Source: CAYNFH01 sp964396385 (GTDB taxonomy: Bacteria; Armatimonadota; Chthonomonadetes; Chthonomonadales; CAJBBX01). From it: DNA of 17,792 bases. The position numbers and the translations under genes were made by a program. Positions 7,090-14,609 of this stretch are shown in pieces; positions within the stretch are counted from its first letter, which is position 1; each line of letters starts with the position of its first letter. The DNA lies in the NCBI GenBank assembly GCA_964396385.1, contig CAYNFH010000140.1, positions 1 to 17,792 on the forward strand. Direction: 5' to 3'. Below the pieces are notes generated by a model. The model was not told where the DNA came from. It did not search any database and saw nothing but the letters and a program-made list of their open reading frames with translations.

Positions 7090-8605
7090 GGGTCCCTCCG
7101 ATGGAAGGAGTGGTGTTGCTCGTCCCGGTTGTAGCCGTGCTCGTATTTGTGTAGGTGGGTGGCGGAAGCCAGTTGCTCCAGCCCGGGTAACGCCCGACTT
7201 CGCGCCACTGCAGGATGGTCGGCGAAGGCGTTTGCGTGTTCGCCGCGGCCGTGGTGGCGGCGAGCGAGGTCTGCGCCGTGGGCGAAGTGGAGGAGGCGCC
7301 CGCTCCGGTTGCGGAGGTACTGGAGGGGTCTACGGCCAGATCCACCAGGGCTTCCGCTGCGTACATGCTGTCGCTGCCGGGCACGCGCACCCGGACGCGC
7401 ACCAGGTAGACGTTGGACTTGGTGCAGATAGAGTTCACGATGGCGGCAAGCTCTCTGTTGGTAACCGCCTTCAACTGGAAGAAGTCGTTCAAGCTGTTGA
7501 ATGCCGTCCCGCTCTGCCGGGCCTGGATGATGGCGTTGTACAGGGTGGCGTCCATTCCGGGAACGGTGGCCAGCACCTCCGCGGGCGCCGTGTTGATATT
7601 GATCAATCCGTTGTTGTACTGGCCGCTGTTGAAGGTGAGCGAGTCCGCAAACTGCTGCAGCATGTTCAGCGAGGAGTTGGTGACGAGCTGGGACATCGAT
7701 GTATATCCGCCGGACTGGATGATGGTGGCGACGTTCCGGGGGATGCCGATGGCCGTGAGCTGCTGCACCGATGCCGTCGATACATTCACGCGCGGCGTGC
7801 CGTTGGCCGACACGTTGCGCTCACGCGAATAGGTTGTGATGAGCTCGCTCATCGGAATGGTGCTCTGGCTGGTGTCCACGGGCGTAGCGGCCTGGTTGTT
7901 CGCCTGCCCGCCGGTGGGACCCGTCCCGCCGGAACCACCGGTCTGCCGGGACCGCGTCGACTGAGTCGTGGAAGTCGTTACCTGGTTGGGATTGGCGGCG
8001 GAGTTGTCCTGGTTGGGGGAGCCGTAAAGGATCTGTGGGGTCATACCCTTGACCAGCAGGAGCTCGTCCACGGTGTCGAACGGCGCGTTCTTGGCGCTAT
8101 AGGACGGATTCAGCGTCTGGTAGTAGTCCGATTCCGCGCCTGTGCCGATCGGGCCACTATAGGGGACGCCGGTGGACGTGCGCCAGTCGATGATGGCGGC
8201 GGCGATGTCCCCGTTGTTCTGCAGCGCCGGCAGCTTCGCAATAGAGGCGATGTCGGCGGTATTTATGTTCAGGCGCGACCCTGTATCGATGATGTCTACC
8301 TTGTACCAGGCATCGCCGAGCTGTGTCCACCCGTTTGCATCCGTGTCCGGCGGCGGTGTAAGCGTAGGGGCAGTGGCCCCGCCATTGCTGGACTGCTGGA
8401 GATTGGCCGCGGCGAACACGATGGCGCCGTGAGCGGCAAAGTACTGCTGGGTCTGGCGCAGGTAGTTCCCTGCGGCCCGCGCTTCTTGCCTGGCGGCGCT
8501 CGTGATGGTTGCGGCTACCGCCGTAAGGATCAACACGACGAACAGTACCGGAACCAGGGCCTGGCCCCTGCGCGACCGCCGGCCTAGGCGAATGGCGGAC
8601 ATCAT
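7076..8605 (-). CDS. gspK: GspK-like minor pseudopilin with helix-hairpin-helix segments
   Basis: The product is 509 aa, a large minor pseudopilin thought to cap the T2SS pseudopilus tip. The leader (MMSAIRLGRRSRRG) is followed by QALVPVLFVVLILTAVAAT, a class III prepilin-type N-terminus lacking Glu at +5, as is usual for GspK. The T2SSK alpha domain carries helix-hairpin-helix-like stretches near residues 112-142 (LNINTADIASIAKLPAL), 273-300 (VNVSTASVQQLTAIGIP) and 334-362 (ININTAPAEVLATVPG). The FDTVDELLLVKGMT segment is also characteristic. The beta core VYLVRVRVRV is followed by a Ser/Thr/Ala-rich tail, which is unusual. ATG 8605 overlaps the gspJ stop (ATGA). It ends in TAG inside the start of gspL. 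Confidence 0.9.
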   Translation of the reverse strand: MMSAIRLGRRSRRGQALVPVLFVVLILTAVAATITSAARQEARAAGNYLRQTQQYFAAHGAIVFAAANLQQSSNGGATAPTLTPPPDTDANGWTQLGDAWYKVDIIDTGSRLNINTADIASIAKLPALQNNGDIAAAIIDWRTSTGVPYSGPIGTGAESDYYQTLNPSYSAKNAPFDTVDELLLVKGMTPQILYGSPNQDNSAANPNQVTTSTTQSTRSRQTGGSGGTGPTGGQANNQAATPVDTSQSTIPMSELITTYSRERNVSANGTPRVNVSTASVQQLTAIGIPRNVATIIQSGGYTSMSQLVTNSSLNMLQQFADSLTFNSGQYNNGLININTAPAEVLATVPGMDATLYNAIIQARQSGTAFNSLNDFFQLKAVTNRELAAIVNSICTKSNVYLVRVRVRVPGSDSMYAAEALVDLAVDPSSTSATGAGASSTSPTAQTSLAATTAAANTQTPSPTILQWREVGRYPGWSNWLPPPTYTNTSTATTGTSNTTPSIGGTLGNP

Positions 8606-9672
8606 GGGCGGGCTCCGCCTGTCGTGGGCAGGCCCGGCAGGCTCACGCCACCGGAACCGCCGGCTGTCCCACCGGTGGTCGTCCCTCCGGGTCTCCCGCC
8701 TCCGGTGTTACCCCCGGTTGTCCCTCCGCCTGGATTCGTGCCGCCGCTCGTCCCGCCGGGAGTGGTGCCGCCGGTTGTCCCGCCGGCAGTCCCCGTTGTT
8801 GACGCCGGCTTCTGGCCGGTAGGCTGAGGAGTGACCATCTCCAGTGGGATGGTCGTCGAGTAGGTGTCCGGCGGCCCGTGCTGACCGGCGATGACCAGCG
8901 TGACCTGCACGGCGATTGGCAGGCTGGTGTCGCCCGCAGTTCCACTGGCGTTCACGTTCTCATTTGCGGCGGCACTCTGGCCGCCCGCTCCCGCCTGACC
9001 GGCCGTGCCGGTCGGCGTCTGGCCGGGCTGGGGACTGGCGTAGTTCCAGTCGGGCCGCAGCCCCTGGTTTGGATCCACAAACTGGAATGTAACCGACTCC
9101 ACGTGGCGAGCGATGACATTGCCCGGCGCCGGCTGCGTCTGGCTGGACAGCGAGTCCGTGTTGGGCACCGCCGTCTCCGTTCGGGTAAGCTGCCCCGTCT
9201 GGGGATCGAAGTCGTACTCTATGATCGCGACGTCGGATTGTGGCTGGGCGGTCTGGTCAGGCTGGGCATGGCCGTTCTGATCCGCGGGCGGCACCGTGAC
9301 GTGATGGCTGCGGGAGGTGAACTGGACCAGCGGCCCAACGCCGTTGCCGCTCGCTAGAAAGAATGTATTCGGATTGTCCGCGGCTGCGTACGCAAGCCGG
9401 ACGTCCCGCGTGATGGTGGCCAGCGCGGCGCGAGCTGTATCGATCTGCGCGGCCTTCCGGCTTGCCGCCTGCTGTGCGCGGATGGCGGTATTGAGAGCTA
9501 CCGACGTAGCAGCCGAGATCAGGGCAAACATGATCATGGTCACCAGCGTCTCGGCGAGCGTGTAGGCGCGCCGTGATCCGCGAGTCGTGAGTCGTGAGTC
9601 GCGAGTCGTGAGAACGGAACCGTGCCGACTGGCGAATACCGGCTGGCGACTGGCAGGTTTCAAGCTACCCAC
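8602..9672 (-). CDS. gspJ: GspJ-like minor pseudopilin with Gly/Thr-rich tail
   Basis: This minor pseudopilin has the cleavage motif RRA-YTLAETLVTMIMFALISAA: Ala at -1, Tyr at +1 and Glu at +5. The helix continues as QQAASRKAAQIDTARAALAT and leads into ITRDVRLAYAA, typical of GspJ (which sits at the pseudopilus tip with I and K). Strands such as DVAIIEYDFDPQTGQLTRTE and ARHVESVTFQFVD complete the globular domain. The last 70 or so residues are a Gly/Thr/Pro low-complexity tail absent from standard GspJ. The start is uncertain: GTG 9672 overlaps the gspI stop, TTG 9663 has GGTGGG just upstream, and ATG 9717 is also open. All give an unusually long leader, part of it encoded by the heptamer repeat. 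The stop is TGA at 8602-8604. Confidence 0.82.
   Translation of the reverse strand: MGSLKPASRQPVFASRHGSVLTTRDSRLTTRGSRRAYTLAETLVTMIMFALISAATSVALNTAIRAQQAASRKAAQIDTARAALATITRDVRLAYAAADNPNTFFLASGNGVGPLVQFTSRSHHVTVPPADQNGHAQPDQTAQPQSDVAIIEYDFDPQTGQLTRTETAVPNTDSLSSQTQPAPGNVIARHVESVTFQFVDPNQGLRPDWNYASPQPGQTPTGTAGQAGAGGQSAAANENVNASGTAGDTSLPIAVQVTLVIAGQHGPPDTYSTTIPLEMVTPQPTGQKPASTTGTAGGTTGGTTPGGTSGGTNPGGGTTGGNTGGGRPGGTTTGGTAGGSGGVSLPGLPTTGGARP
9582..9612. repeat. Heptamer tandem repeat inside the gspJ leader coding region
   Basis: On the + strand four units (GAGTCGT, GAGTCGT, GAGTCGC, GAGTCGT) plus GAG run without interruption, preceded by a degenerate unit GATCCGC. On the coding (minus) strand this encodes part of the leader peptide, the stretch LTTRDSRLTTRGS, just before the RRA-YTLAE cleavage site. 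Because 7 is not a multiple of 3, gain or loss of one unit would shift the gspJ frame. Confidence 0.88.
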
Positions 9673-10096
9673 CGGTTCCGGTTGCGGTATTCGTTTGTCC
9701 GGGAGTTGTGCTGGCATTCGGCTGCTGTAGATAGGTTACGAACTGGGCGCTACGCTGCTGCGTGCCGGTGCCCGGCCACGTTATGGTGAGCGTAAGCTTG
9801 AATACGTTGCTGAAATCCGTTGTCTCTAAGTTCTCGTCCCAGGAGAACCCGGGATACTGGTCGAAGTTGCCCTGCTGCTCTCCGGCGGTGATCTGGCCTT
9901 GCTGGGCTGCGTCCGTATTGATTTCGGCCAGTCGCTGCTGGGCGAGAAACGCCGCCTGAGAGTACTCCGCGGCCACCCTGGTGGTCCGCGTAGCCCCGGA
10001 GATGCAGGCCAGCGACGCGGCGACTCCCACGACGAGCAGTACGGCCGCCACGATCATTTCCACCAACGTGAAGCCGCGGCGCCTATTGCTGCTCAT
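9665..10096 (-). CDS. gspI: GspI-like minor pseudopilin
   Basis: The product is 143 aa. A short basic leader MSSNRRRG is followed by FTLVEMIVAAVLLVVGVAAS, the class III prepilin helix with Gly at -1, Phe at +1 and Glu at +5. The following ISGATRTTRVAAEYSQAAFLAQQRLAEI helix matches the GspI pattern. A small beta domain with FKLTLTITWPG and AQFVTYLQ ends the core. The last 20 residues are Thr/Gly/Asn-rich. GspI is the nucleating minor pseudopilin of the I-J-K tip complex. ATG 10096 lies 14 nt inside the end of gspH, so the two are likely translationally coupled; the stop is TAG and overlaps possible gspJ starts. Confidence 0.85.
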   Translation of the reverse strand: MSSNRRRGFTLVEMIVAAVLLVVGVAASLACISGATRTTRVAAEYSQAAFLAQQRLAEINTDAAQQGQITAGEQQGNFDQYPGFSWDENLETTDFSNVFKLTLTITWPGTGTQQRSAQFVTYLQQPNASTTPGQTNTATGTGG

Positions 10097-10655
10097 CAGC
10101 GCTCACCGCCGACACCTGGCCGGTCATCGAAGCGACGTCGATCTCTTCCGCCGCGCCGGAGCTGCTCACAAGCAGCAGCTTTCCGCCGTCCGAGCTCCCA
10201 TCCTCGTGGAACGTCATGTCGTTCTGCTGTTGGCTGCCGGACGCGCCCAGGTCGGGGCCGTACACCGTGAAAGCCTGTACAGCAACCTTATCGCCCAGCG
10301 ACAGCCCGCGCTGCATCGTCAGGCTGGACTGTTCCTGCGTCTGCTCCGCCGAGGTCTGCATGGCTGCCGGGAGGTCCGTCTGCGGGGGCGGCGGTGTCGC
10401 CATCGCGGTAAACGTCTCCGTCTGAGCATCGAAATGCACGGTGCAGTCCGCCCCCGTGCTGATGGCGGTCTGCCGCGCCCATGCGAAGAACTCCACCGCC
10501 TGCTGGATGCTCTGGCTGAACTGCATCCGCTCCTTGAGCCGCGCGTAGGCCGGTACCGCGACGCTCGCCATGACCGCGATGATGATGATGACTACCACCA
10601 TCTCGATCAAGGTGAACGCGCGCCTCGGGCGCAGGGAGGGGGGCTGTTCAATCAT
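10083..10655 (-). CDS. gspH: GspH-like minor pseudopilin
   Basis: The product is 190 aa. The leader MIEQPPSLRPRRA precedes FTLIEMVVVIIIIAVMASVAVP, a prepilin helix with Glu at +5 but Ala instead of Gly at -1. It continues with AYARLKERMQFSQSIQQAVEFFAWARQTAI, the segment typical of GspH/FimT-like pseudopilins, and a beta domain starting GADCTVHFDAQTETFTAMA and ending MTFHEDGSSDGGKLLLVSS. GspH links the major pseudopilin shaft to the I-J-K tip. ATG 10655 is 12 nt after the gspG stop. I see no strong Shine-Dalgarno, so translation probably depends on the upstream gene. The stop is TAG. Confidence 0.87.
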   Translation of the reverse strand: MIEQPPSLRPRRAFTLIEMVVVIIIIAVMASVAVPAYARLKERMQFSQSIQQAVEFFAWARQTAISTGADCTVHFDAQTETFTAMATPPPPQTDLPAAMQTSAEQTQEQSSLTMQRGLSLGDKVAVQAFTVYGPDLGASGSQQQNDMTFHEDGSSDGGKLLLVSSSGAAEEIDVASMTGQVSAVSADEQQ

Positions 10656-10667
10656 GGCCGGCGCAGG

Positions 10668-11102
10668 CTATTGCCAGTTGCCTATGTCGTCTCCGGTGCC
10701 CGGCTGTCCGTCCGGCCCGGGAGAAAACACGTCGGGCTCACCATTCTCATGGTGTTCGCCCGGGAACTTGTAGATGTAGTCGTGGCCCCAGCCATCATGG
10801 GGAAGGCCGTTCTTGATGTACGGCCCATTCCACTTGGTGTCGTTAGCTACGTTGGTGACTAAGGCGGCCAGACCTTGATCGCTAGTCGGGTAGTTTCCGG
10901 TGTGGAGCTTGTATGCCTCCAGGCCGTCGTCCAGTGACTTCACGTCCGCTACGGTCTTAGCCATGCGTGCGTCCTCGGTGTGCTGGACAACACGCGGGAT
11001 GACTACTGCCGCCAGAATACCCAGGATGACAATCACAACGAGCAGCTCGATGAGCGTGAAGCCGCGCGCGGCAGCGCGTCCGATTCGCGACGATCTCTTC
11101 AT
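10668..11102 (-). CDS. gspG: GspG major pseudopilin
   Basis: The product is 144 aa, the usual size. Leader MKRSSRIGRAAARG is followed by FTLIELLVVIVILGILAAVVIP with Gly at -1, Phe at +1 and Glu at +5, the canonical prepilin peptidase site. VKSLDDGLEAYKLHTGNYPTSDQGL and DGWGHDYIYKFPGEHHENGEPD are GspG signatures. The C-terminal loop DVFSPGPDGQPGTGDDIGNW matches the calcium-binding loop of major pseudopilins. ATG 11102 is chosen over an upstream in-frame start because it gives a proper leader and is preceded by AGGAG at about 10 nt. The 67-nt gap from gspF is the largest in the operon, and the separate strong ribosome site fits the need for high subunit output. The stop is TAG. Confidence 0.95.
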   Translation of the reverse strand: MKRSSRIGRAAARGFTLIELLVVIVILGILAAVVIPRVVQHTEDARMAKTVADVKSLDDGLEAYKLHTGNYPTSDQGLAALVTNVANDTKWNGPYIKNGLPHDGWGHDYIYKFPGEHHENGEPDVFSPGPDGQPGTGDDIGNWQ

Positions 11103-11169
11103 AGCGTAGTCTCTCCTCTGCTGGCGGCCGCGGTCAGACCGCGCCACCCAATAGACGTGACGAACTTCC

Positions 11170-12423
11170 TTATTTTACGAGAGTGTTCACCTCGAAGATA
11201 GGTAACAGAATGGAAAGAACGACGAAGGCCACAAAGGAGCCCATCAGCAACACGACCAGCGGCTCAACTAGACTCATGAGGCGGCGCATCGTATTGTCCA
11301 CTTCAAAGTCCAGCGTTTCGGCCGTGCGGACCAGCATGCCGCCCAGCCGGCCGGTCTCTTCTCCCACGGCGGTCATGTGCACAACCAACGGCAGGAACCC
11401 TCCGGCATGCGACATAGAGCTGGAAAGCGTCTCCCCTTGCCGTACACTGTCGCGGGCCACCATCACGGCATCGGCGGTCACGGTGTTTCCCACTGCCGAC
11501 GCGGCGATCTCCATTGATTCCAGGATGGCGACTCCGCCGGCCAGGAGGGTGCCAAGCGTACGGGCTAGGCGAGCCATGACGATCTTGCGGGTCAGCCCCC
11601 CGAAGAGCGGTATAGTCAGCCGGAAGCCGTCGAAGCTCCGGCGCCCCAGATCCGTCCTAACCCAGGTGCGGAAGAGGACCACGGCGACGGCGGTGCCGAG
11701 CCCGATCGCCCACCAGTACTGAGCGACGAAGCGCGAGGTGCCGAGCAGGATCTGTGTCGGCAAGGGAAGCGCCGCCCCGAGGTCGGTGAACACACCCTGC
11801 AGCTTGGGGATGACCACCAGCAGGAGGAACGTGACTGCGCAGATCGCGACCGTGATCAGGACCATGGGGTAGGTGAGCGCCGCCAGGATCTGGCTTCGCC
11901 GGACCTGCTCCTTCTCCATAAACTCGGCAAGGCGCGTCATCACGTTGGCAAGTTGTCCCGACACCTCGCCCGCGTGGATCATGTTCGCGTATAGGGGTGG
12001 GAACTCGCGCGGAAACCCCCTTAACGCGTCTGAGAGCGGATTGCCTGCCCGCACGTCCTGCTGAAGCTTGCGCACCATGGCGACCAGCGCTTCGCTTTCG
12101 CTCTGCTCGATTAGCACGGAGAGGGCGCGGTCTATCGGCAGCCCGGCGTCGATAAGGTCGGCCAGCTCGCGCGTGAAAAGCAGGATCTGGACCCGGCCCA
12201 CCTTCTTGCCGGTTGGGGGCGCGGCTGTCGCCGCGGGCTCCGAGTACGCTGTCCGTGCGCGCGCTGCTCCGTTGGATGCCTTGCCCGTGCCGTTGCCCAG
12301 CTCCACCGGAAAGAGGCCCATGCCCCGCAGCCTCGCGGCTGCCTCCGCAACGTCGCGGCAGGCAAGCGATCCCGTCACCTTCTTGCCGGAGCGGTCCAGG
12401 GCAACGTACCTGAGGTCGGCCAT
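11170..12423 (-). CDS. gspF: GspF inner-membrane platform protein
   Basis: The product is 417 aa, normal for GspF/PilC. The N-terminus (LRYVALDRSGKKVTGSL) is the small domain that contacts the ATPase. Two T2SSF domains follow: the first at about 80-205 (FTRELADLIDAGLPIDRAL, YANMIHAGEVSGQLANVM), the second at about 283-408 (LARTLGTLLAGGVAILESME, MTAVGEETGRLGGML). Membrane segments are at about 183-206, 233-252 and 384-410. The protein is thought to transmit GspE ATPase motion to pseudopilin assembly. The start ATG 12423 is chosen because it overlaps the gspE stop as TGATG; a longer reading from 12444 would add seven residues with no support. A Gly/Ala/Thr linker (about 43-75) is slightly long. 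The stop is TAA. Confidence 0.95.
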   Translation of the reverse strand: MADLRYVALDRSGKKVTGSLACRDVAEAAARLRGMGLFPVELGNGTGKASNGAARARTAYSEPAATAAPPTGKKVGRVQILLFTRELADLIDAGLPIDRALSVLIEQSESEALVAMVRKLQQDVRAGNPLSDALRGFPREFPPLYANMIHAGEVSGQLANVMTRLAEFMEKEQVRRSQILAALTYPMVLITVAICAVTFLLLVVIPKLQGVFTDLGAALPLPTQILLGTSRFVAQYWWAIGLGTAVAVVLFRTWVRTDLGRRSFDGFRLTIPLFGGLTRKIVMARLARTLGTLLAGGVAILESMEIAASAVGNTVTADAVMVARDSVRQGETLSSSMSHAGGFLPLVVHMTAVGEETGRLGGMLVRTAETLDFEVDNTMRRLMSLVEPLVVLLMGSFVAFVVLSILLPIFEVNTLVK

Positions 12424-14123
12424 CAGAAGTCCTCTCTCTGGCAAACCCGCAGGACCTCTTTGACCGTTGTCTCTCCCTCCAGCACGCGCCGCCGGCCATC
12501 CTGGAGCAGCGTGGACATCCCCTGGTTCTCCACGCCGTACCGCTTGATGGCGCTCGATGGCTCACGGTGGATGATCATGTTCCGGAGGTTGTCATCGATG
12601 GTCAGCATCTCGTAGATGCCGCTCCGGCCCCGGAAGCCCACCCCGCGGCACTCCGGGCAGCCAGCGCCCGCCATGATGGGCCGCTCACGAATGACTTCCG
12701 GCGCGATCCCGATCTCTTCAAGCTCTACGGGCTTTTCCTGGATGGGCCGCTTGCACCGCGGGCAGTTGATGCGCACCAGTCGCTGGGCGATGCTGCCGAT
12801 GAGCGAGGATGCGACGAGATAGGGCTCTGCTCCCATGTCCAGGAGGCGACTGATGGCGCCCGCCGCGTCGTTCGTGTGCAGCGTGCTCAGCACCAGGTGG
12901 CCGGTTAGCGCTGCGTGGATGGCGATCTCGACCGTCTCGGCGTCGCGGATCTCGCCGACCATGATGATGTCCGGGTCCTGCCGGACGATGGAGCGGAGAC
13001 CGTTGGCGAACGTGAGGTTGATCTGCGGATGGACCTGGATCTGATTGACGCCGTTGAGCTGGTACTCCACCGGGTCCTCAACCGTGATGATCTTCTTCTC
13101 GGACGAATAAATCTCATTGAGCGCCGCGTAAAGGGTGGTCGTCTTGCCGGAGCCGGTCGGGCCGGTCACCAGGATAATCCCGTGCGGCTCAAGGATGAGG
13201 CGGCGGAAACGATCGAACATCACACCTTGCATCCCGAGCTCCGGCAGGCCCAGCATGGCGGTCTGCTTGTCCAGAATCCTGAGGACGGCGCTCTCGCCGT
13301 AGAGTGTCGGTACCGTGGAGACGCGGAGGTCGATCTGCCGGCCGCCGGAGCGTATGCGCATGCGGCCGTCCTGGGGAAGCCTGCGCTCTGCGATATCCAT
13401 GTCGGAGAGGATCTTGATGCGGGAGATGATGGCGGGGTGAAGCCGCTTGGGCGGCGCGTTGACCTCGTGGAGCACACCATCGATCCGATAGCGGACACGC
13501 ATGTCGCGCTCGAACGGCTCCACGTGCACGTCCGAGGCTCGGTCCTGGATGGCCTGGTTAATGATCAGATTGACCATCTGGATGACCAGCTCTTCGCGCG
13601 CCATCTGCTGGAGGTCGGCGACGTCCAGGCTATCCTCTTCCGCCGCGGCCTGCTCCTGGCTCTGGGCGTCCTCCAGCATGCGGTTCATGTAGAACTGCTC
13701 GACCGCCCGGCGGATGTCGGCCGTGGAGGCCAGTACAGGCTCTACCCTGTAGCCAGTAAGGAGCTGCAGGTCGTCGATTGACTGGACGTCCTGCGGGTCC
13801 GCCATGGCGACGGTGAGCGTGTGGTCTGACTGGCGCAGGGGAAGGAGCTGGTGGCGCAGAGCGAACTCGCTCGGGACGATCTGGAGGCTGCCCGGGTCCG
13901 GCGGCTGCTCGTTCAGGTCCACAACGGGGCAGCCGAGCTGCATGGAGAGGCCGCGCAGCAGGTCGGCTTCGGACAGAGCGCGCATGGCGATGAGTGTCTC
14001 GCCTATCCGGCGGGCGTGGCCCTGCCGGCGCTGCTCCGCGAGCGCCTGGTCTAGTTGGTCCTCCGTAATAACGCCCTGCCGGATAAGGAGCGCTCCGATT
14101 AGAGTGCGTTTGAGTGTTAACAA
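12423..14123 (-). CDS. gspE: GspE secretion ATPase
   Basis: The product is about 566 aa. The N-terminal domain (LIGALLIRQGVITEDQLDQAL, then the GspE_N segment to about residue 145) is followed by the ATPase core. The core carries an Asp box ASDVHVEPFERDMRVRYRIDG, Walker A GPTGSGKTTT (about 321-330), Walker B IIMVGEIRD, the His box GHLVLSTLHTND, and a four-Cys zinc site CPRC...CPEC (about 454-492). These are hallmarks of hexameric GspE/PilB ATPases. The zinc site favours an assembly ATPase over a PilT-type retraction ATPase. It is the first gene of the operon. TTG 14123 is chosen since homology begins about there; the frame stays open to TTG 14285, but the extra 54 residues look unlike the family. 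Start confidence is low, identity very high. Confidence 0.95.
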   Translation of the reverse strand: MLTLKRTLIGALLIRQGVITEDQLDQALAEQRRQGHARRIGETLIAMRALSEADLLRGLSMQLGCPVVDLNEQPPDPGSLQIVPSEFALRHQLLPLRQSDHTLTVAMADPQDVQSIDDLQLLTGYRVEPVLASTADIRRAVEQFYMNRMLEDAQSQEQAAAEEDSLDVADLQQMAREELVIQMVNLIINQAIQDRASDVHVEPFERDMRVRYRIDGVLHEVNAPPKRLHPAIISRIKILSDMDIAERRLPQDGRMRIRSGGRQIDLRVSTVPTLYGESAVLRILDKQTAMLGLPELGMQGVMFDRFRRLILEPHGIILVTGPTGSGKTTTLYAALNEIYSSEKKIITVEDPVEYQLNGVNQIQVHPQINLTFANGLRSIVRQDPDIIMVGEIRDAETVEIAIHAALTGHLVLSTLHTNDAAGAISRLLDMGAEPYLVASSLIGSIAQRLVRINCPRCKRPIQEKPVELEEIGIAPEVIRERPIMAGAGCPECRGVGFRGRSGIYEMLTIDDNLRNMIIHREPSSAIKRYGVENQGMSTLLQDGRRRVLEGETTVKEVLRVCQREDF

Positions 14124-14316
14124 TGTAATAGCTCTGTAATCCCGCTCAGGTTGGCGCGCGAAAGCCCCACGGTGACTACTCGGAAGCAGTGAAGCGTGCG
14201 GACGATGAGTCCACCCAACGAAGGAGACTTGCCCAACCGGATCCTCCGGATCCCATTTCCTGGGGTGCCAGAGGGGATACTCCAACTACTGATGGTATAG
14301 ACGGATCAGCCTCCCC
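14124..14316 (-). promoter_or_regulatory. Long 5' leader of the gsp operon
   Basis: About 190 nt separate the proposed -10 from the TTG start. The minus strand contains small hairpins: CTGAT/ATCAG around an 11-nt loop (14289-14309) and GGATCC-GGA-GGATCC (14239-14253, also a 9-bp direct repeat CCGGATCCT). I do not recognise a known riboswitch or T-box. The stretch stays open in the gspE frame up to 14285, so part of it could instead be coding. Confidence 0.4.
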
Positions 14317-14325
14317 ATTGTAACA
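14317..14325 (-). promoter_or_regulatory. Extended -10 promoter element for the gsp operon
   Basis: On the minus strand the sequence reads TGTTACAAT, that is TG-N-TACAAT, one mismatch from the extended -10 consensus. No convincing -35 lies 16-18 nt upstream, which is tolerated for extended -10 promoters. It is the best promoter-like match between gspE and the divergent ytxH-like gene. Confidence 0.45.
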
Positions 14326-14609
14326 CGCAATAATCACTTGGGCGCGCTGGGCAGGAAGGCTGGAACAATTGACGAAACGGGTTCTCATTCCGTTGCGTTG
14401 CTAGGGTGGGGCGTCGGCCCGCGAACGGACCAGGAGGGGCCGGACGCGGAACCTTACCGACCGGCCGCACGTCCTAAATGGGACGTACTGAGCTTGACGA
14501 AATGCCGGGATCGGGCGTTTCACGGATAGCGCAGAGCCTGCGCTAGCGCCAGGCCCAGGCCCCACACCGCGCTGAGCCGCGCACAGCACTCGCATGAAAG
14601 GAGTTTCAG
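14326..14609. other. Divergent intergenic region, mostly unassigned
   Basis: No gene is seen here. It holds small hairpins on the + strand (ACGTCC/GGACGT near 14470-14486 and GCGCAG/CTGCGC near 14530-14544) and two TTGACG hexamers (near 14369 and 14495) without a good -10 at the right spacing. The ribosome site AAGGAG for the next gene is at its right end (about 14598-14603). Confidence 0.5.

Noticed and set aside
6824..8587. Long + strand open frame (587 codons) antisense to gspK/gspL
   Set aside because: It runs across the end of gspL and most of gspK on the opposite strand, is Arg/Gly/Val-rich without motifs, and has no ribosome site.
8624..8827. Val/Pro repeat frame on the + strand
   Set aside because: It is the mirror of the Gly/Thr-rich GspJ tail; the GspJ frame continues from a genuine pseudopilin.
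953..14123. Type IV pilus operon instead of T2SS
   Set aside because: The set has a GspK-like pseudopilin with helix-hairpin-helix segments, a GspG with the calcium loop, H-I-J minor pseudopilins and no PilT, which is the T2SS pattern.
14124..14285. 54-residue N-terminal extension of GspE from TTG 14285
   Set aside because: The frame is open, but the sequence (Trp/His/Pro-rich) is unlike GspE N-termini and lies in the leader region; kept as an alternative only.
14124..14340. Cyclic-di-GMP or other known riboswitch in the gsp leader
   Set aside because: I could not find the conserved core motifs of the c-di-GMP-I class or of T-box or cobalamin elements.
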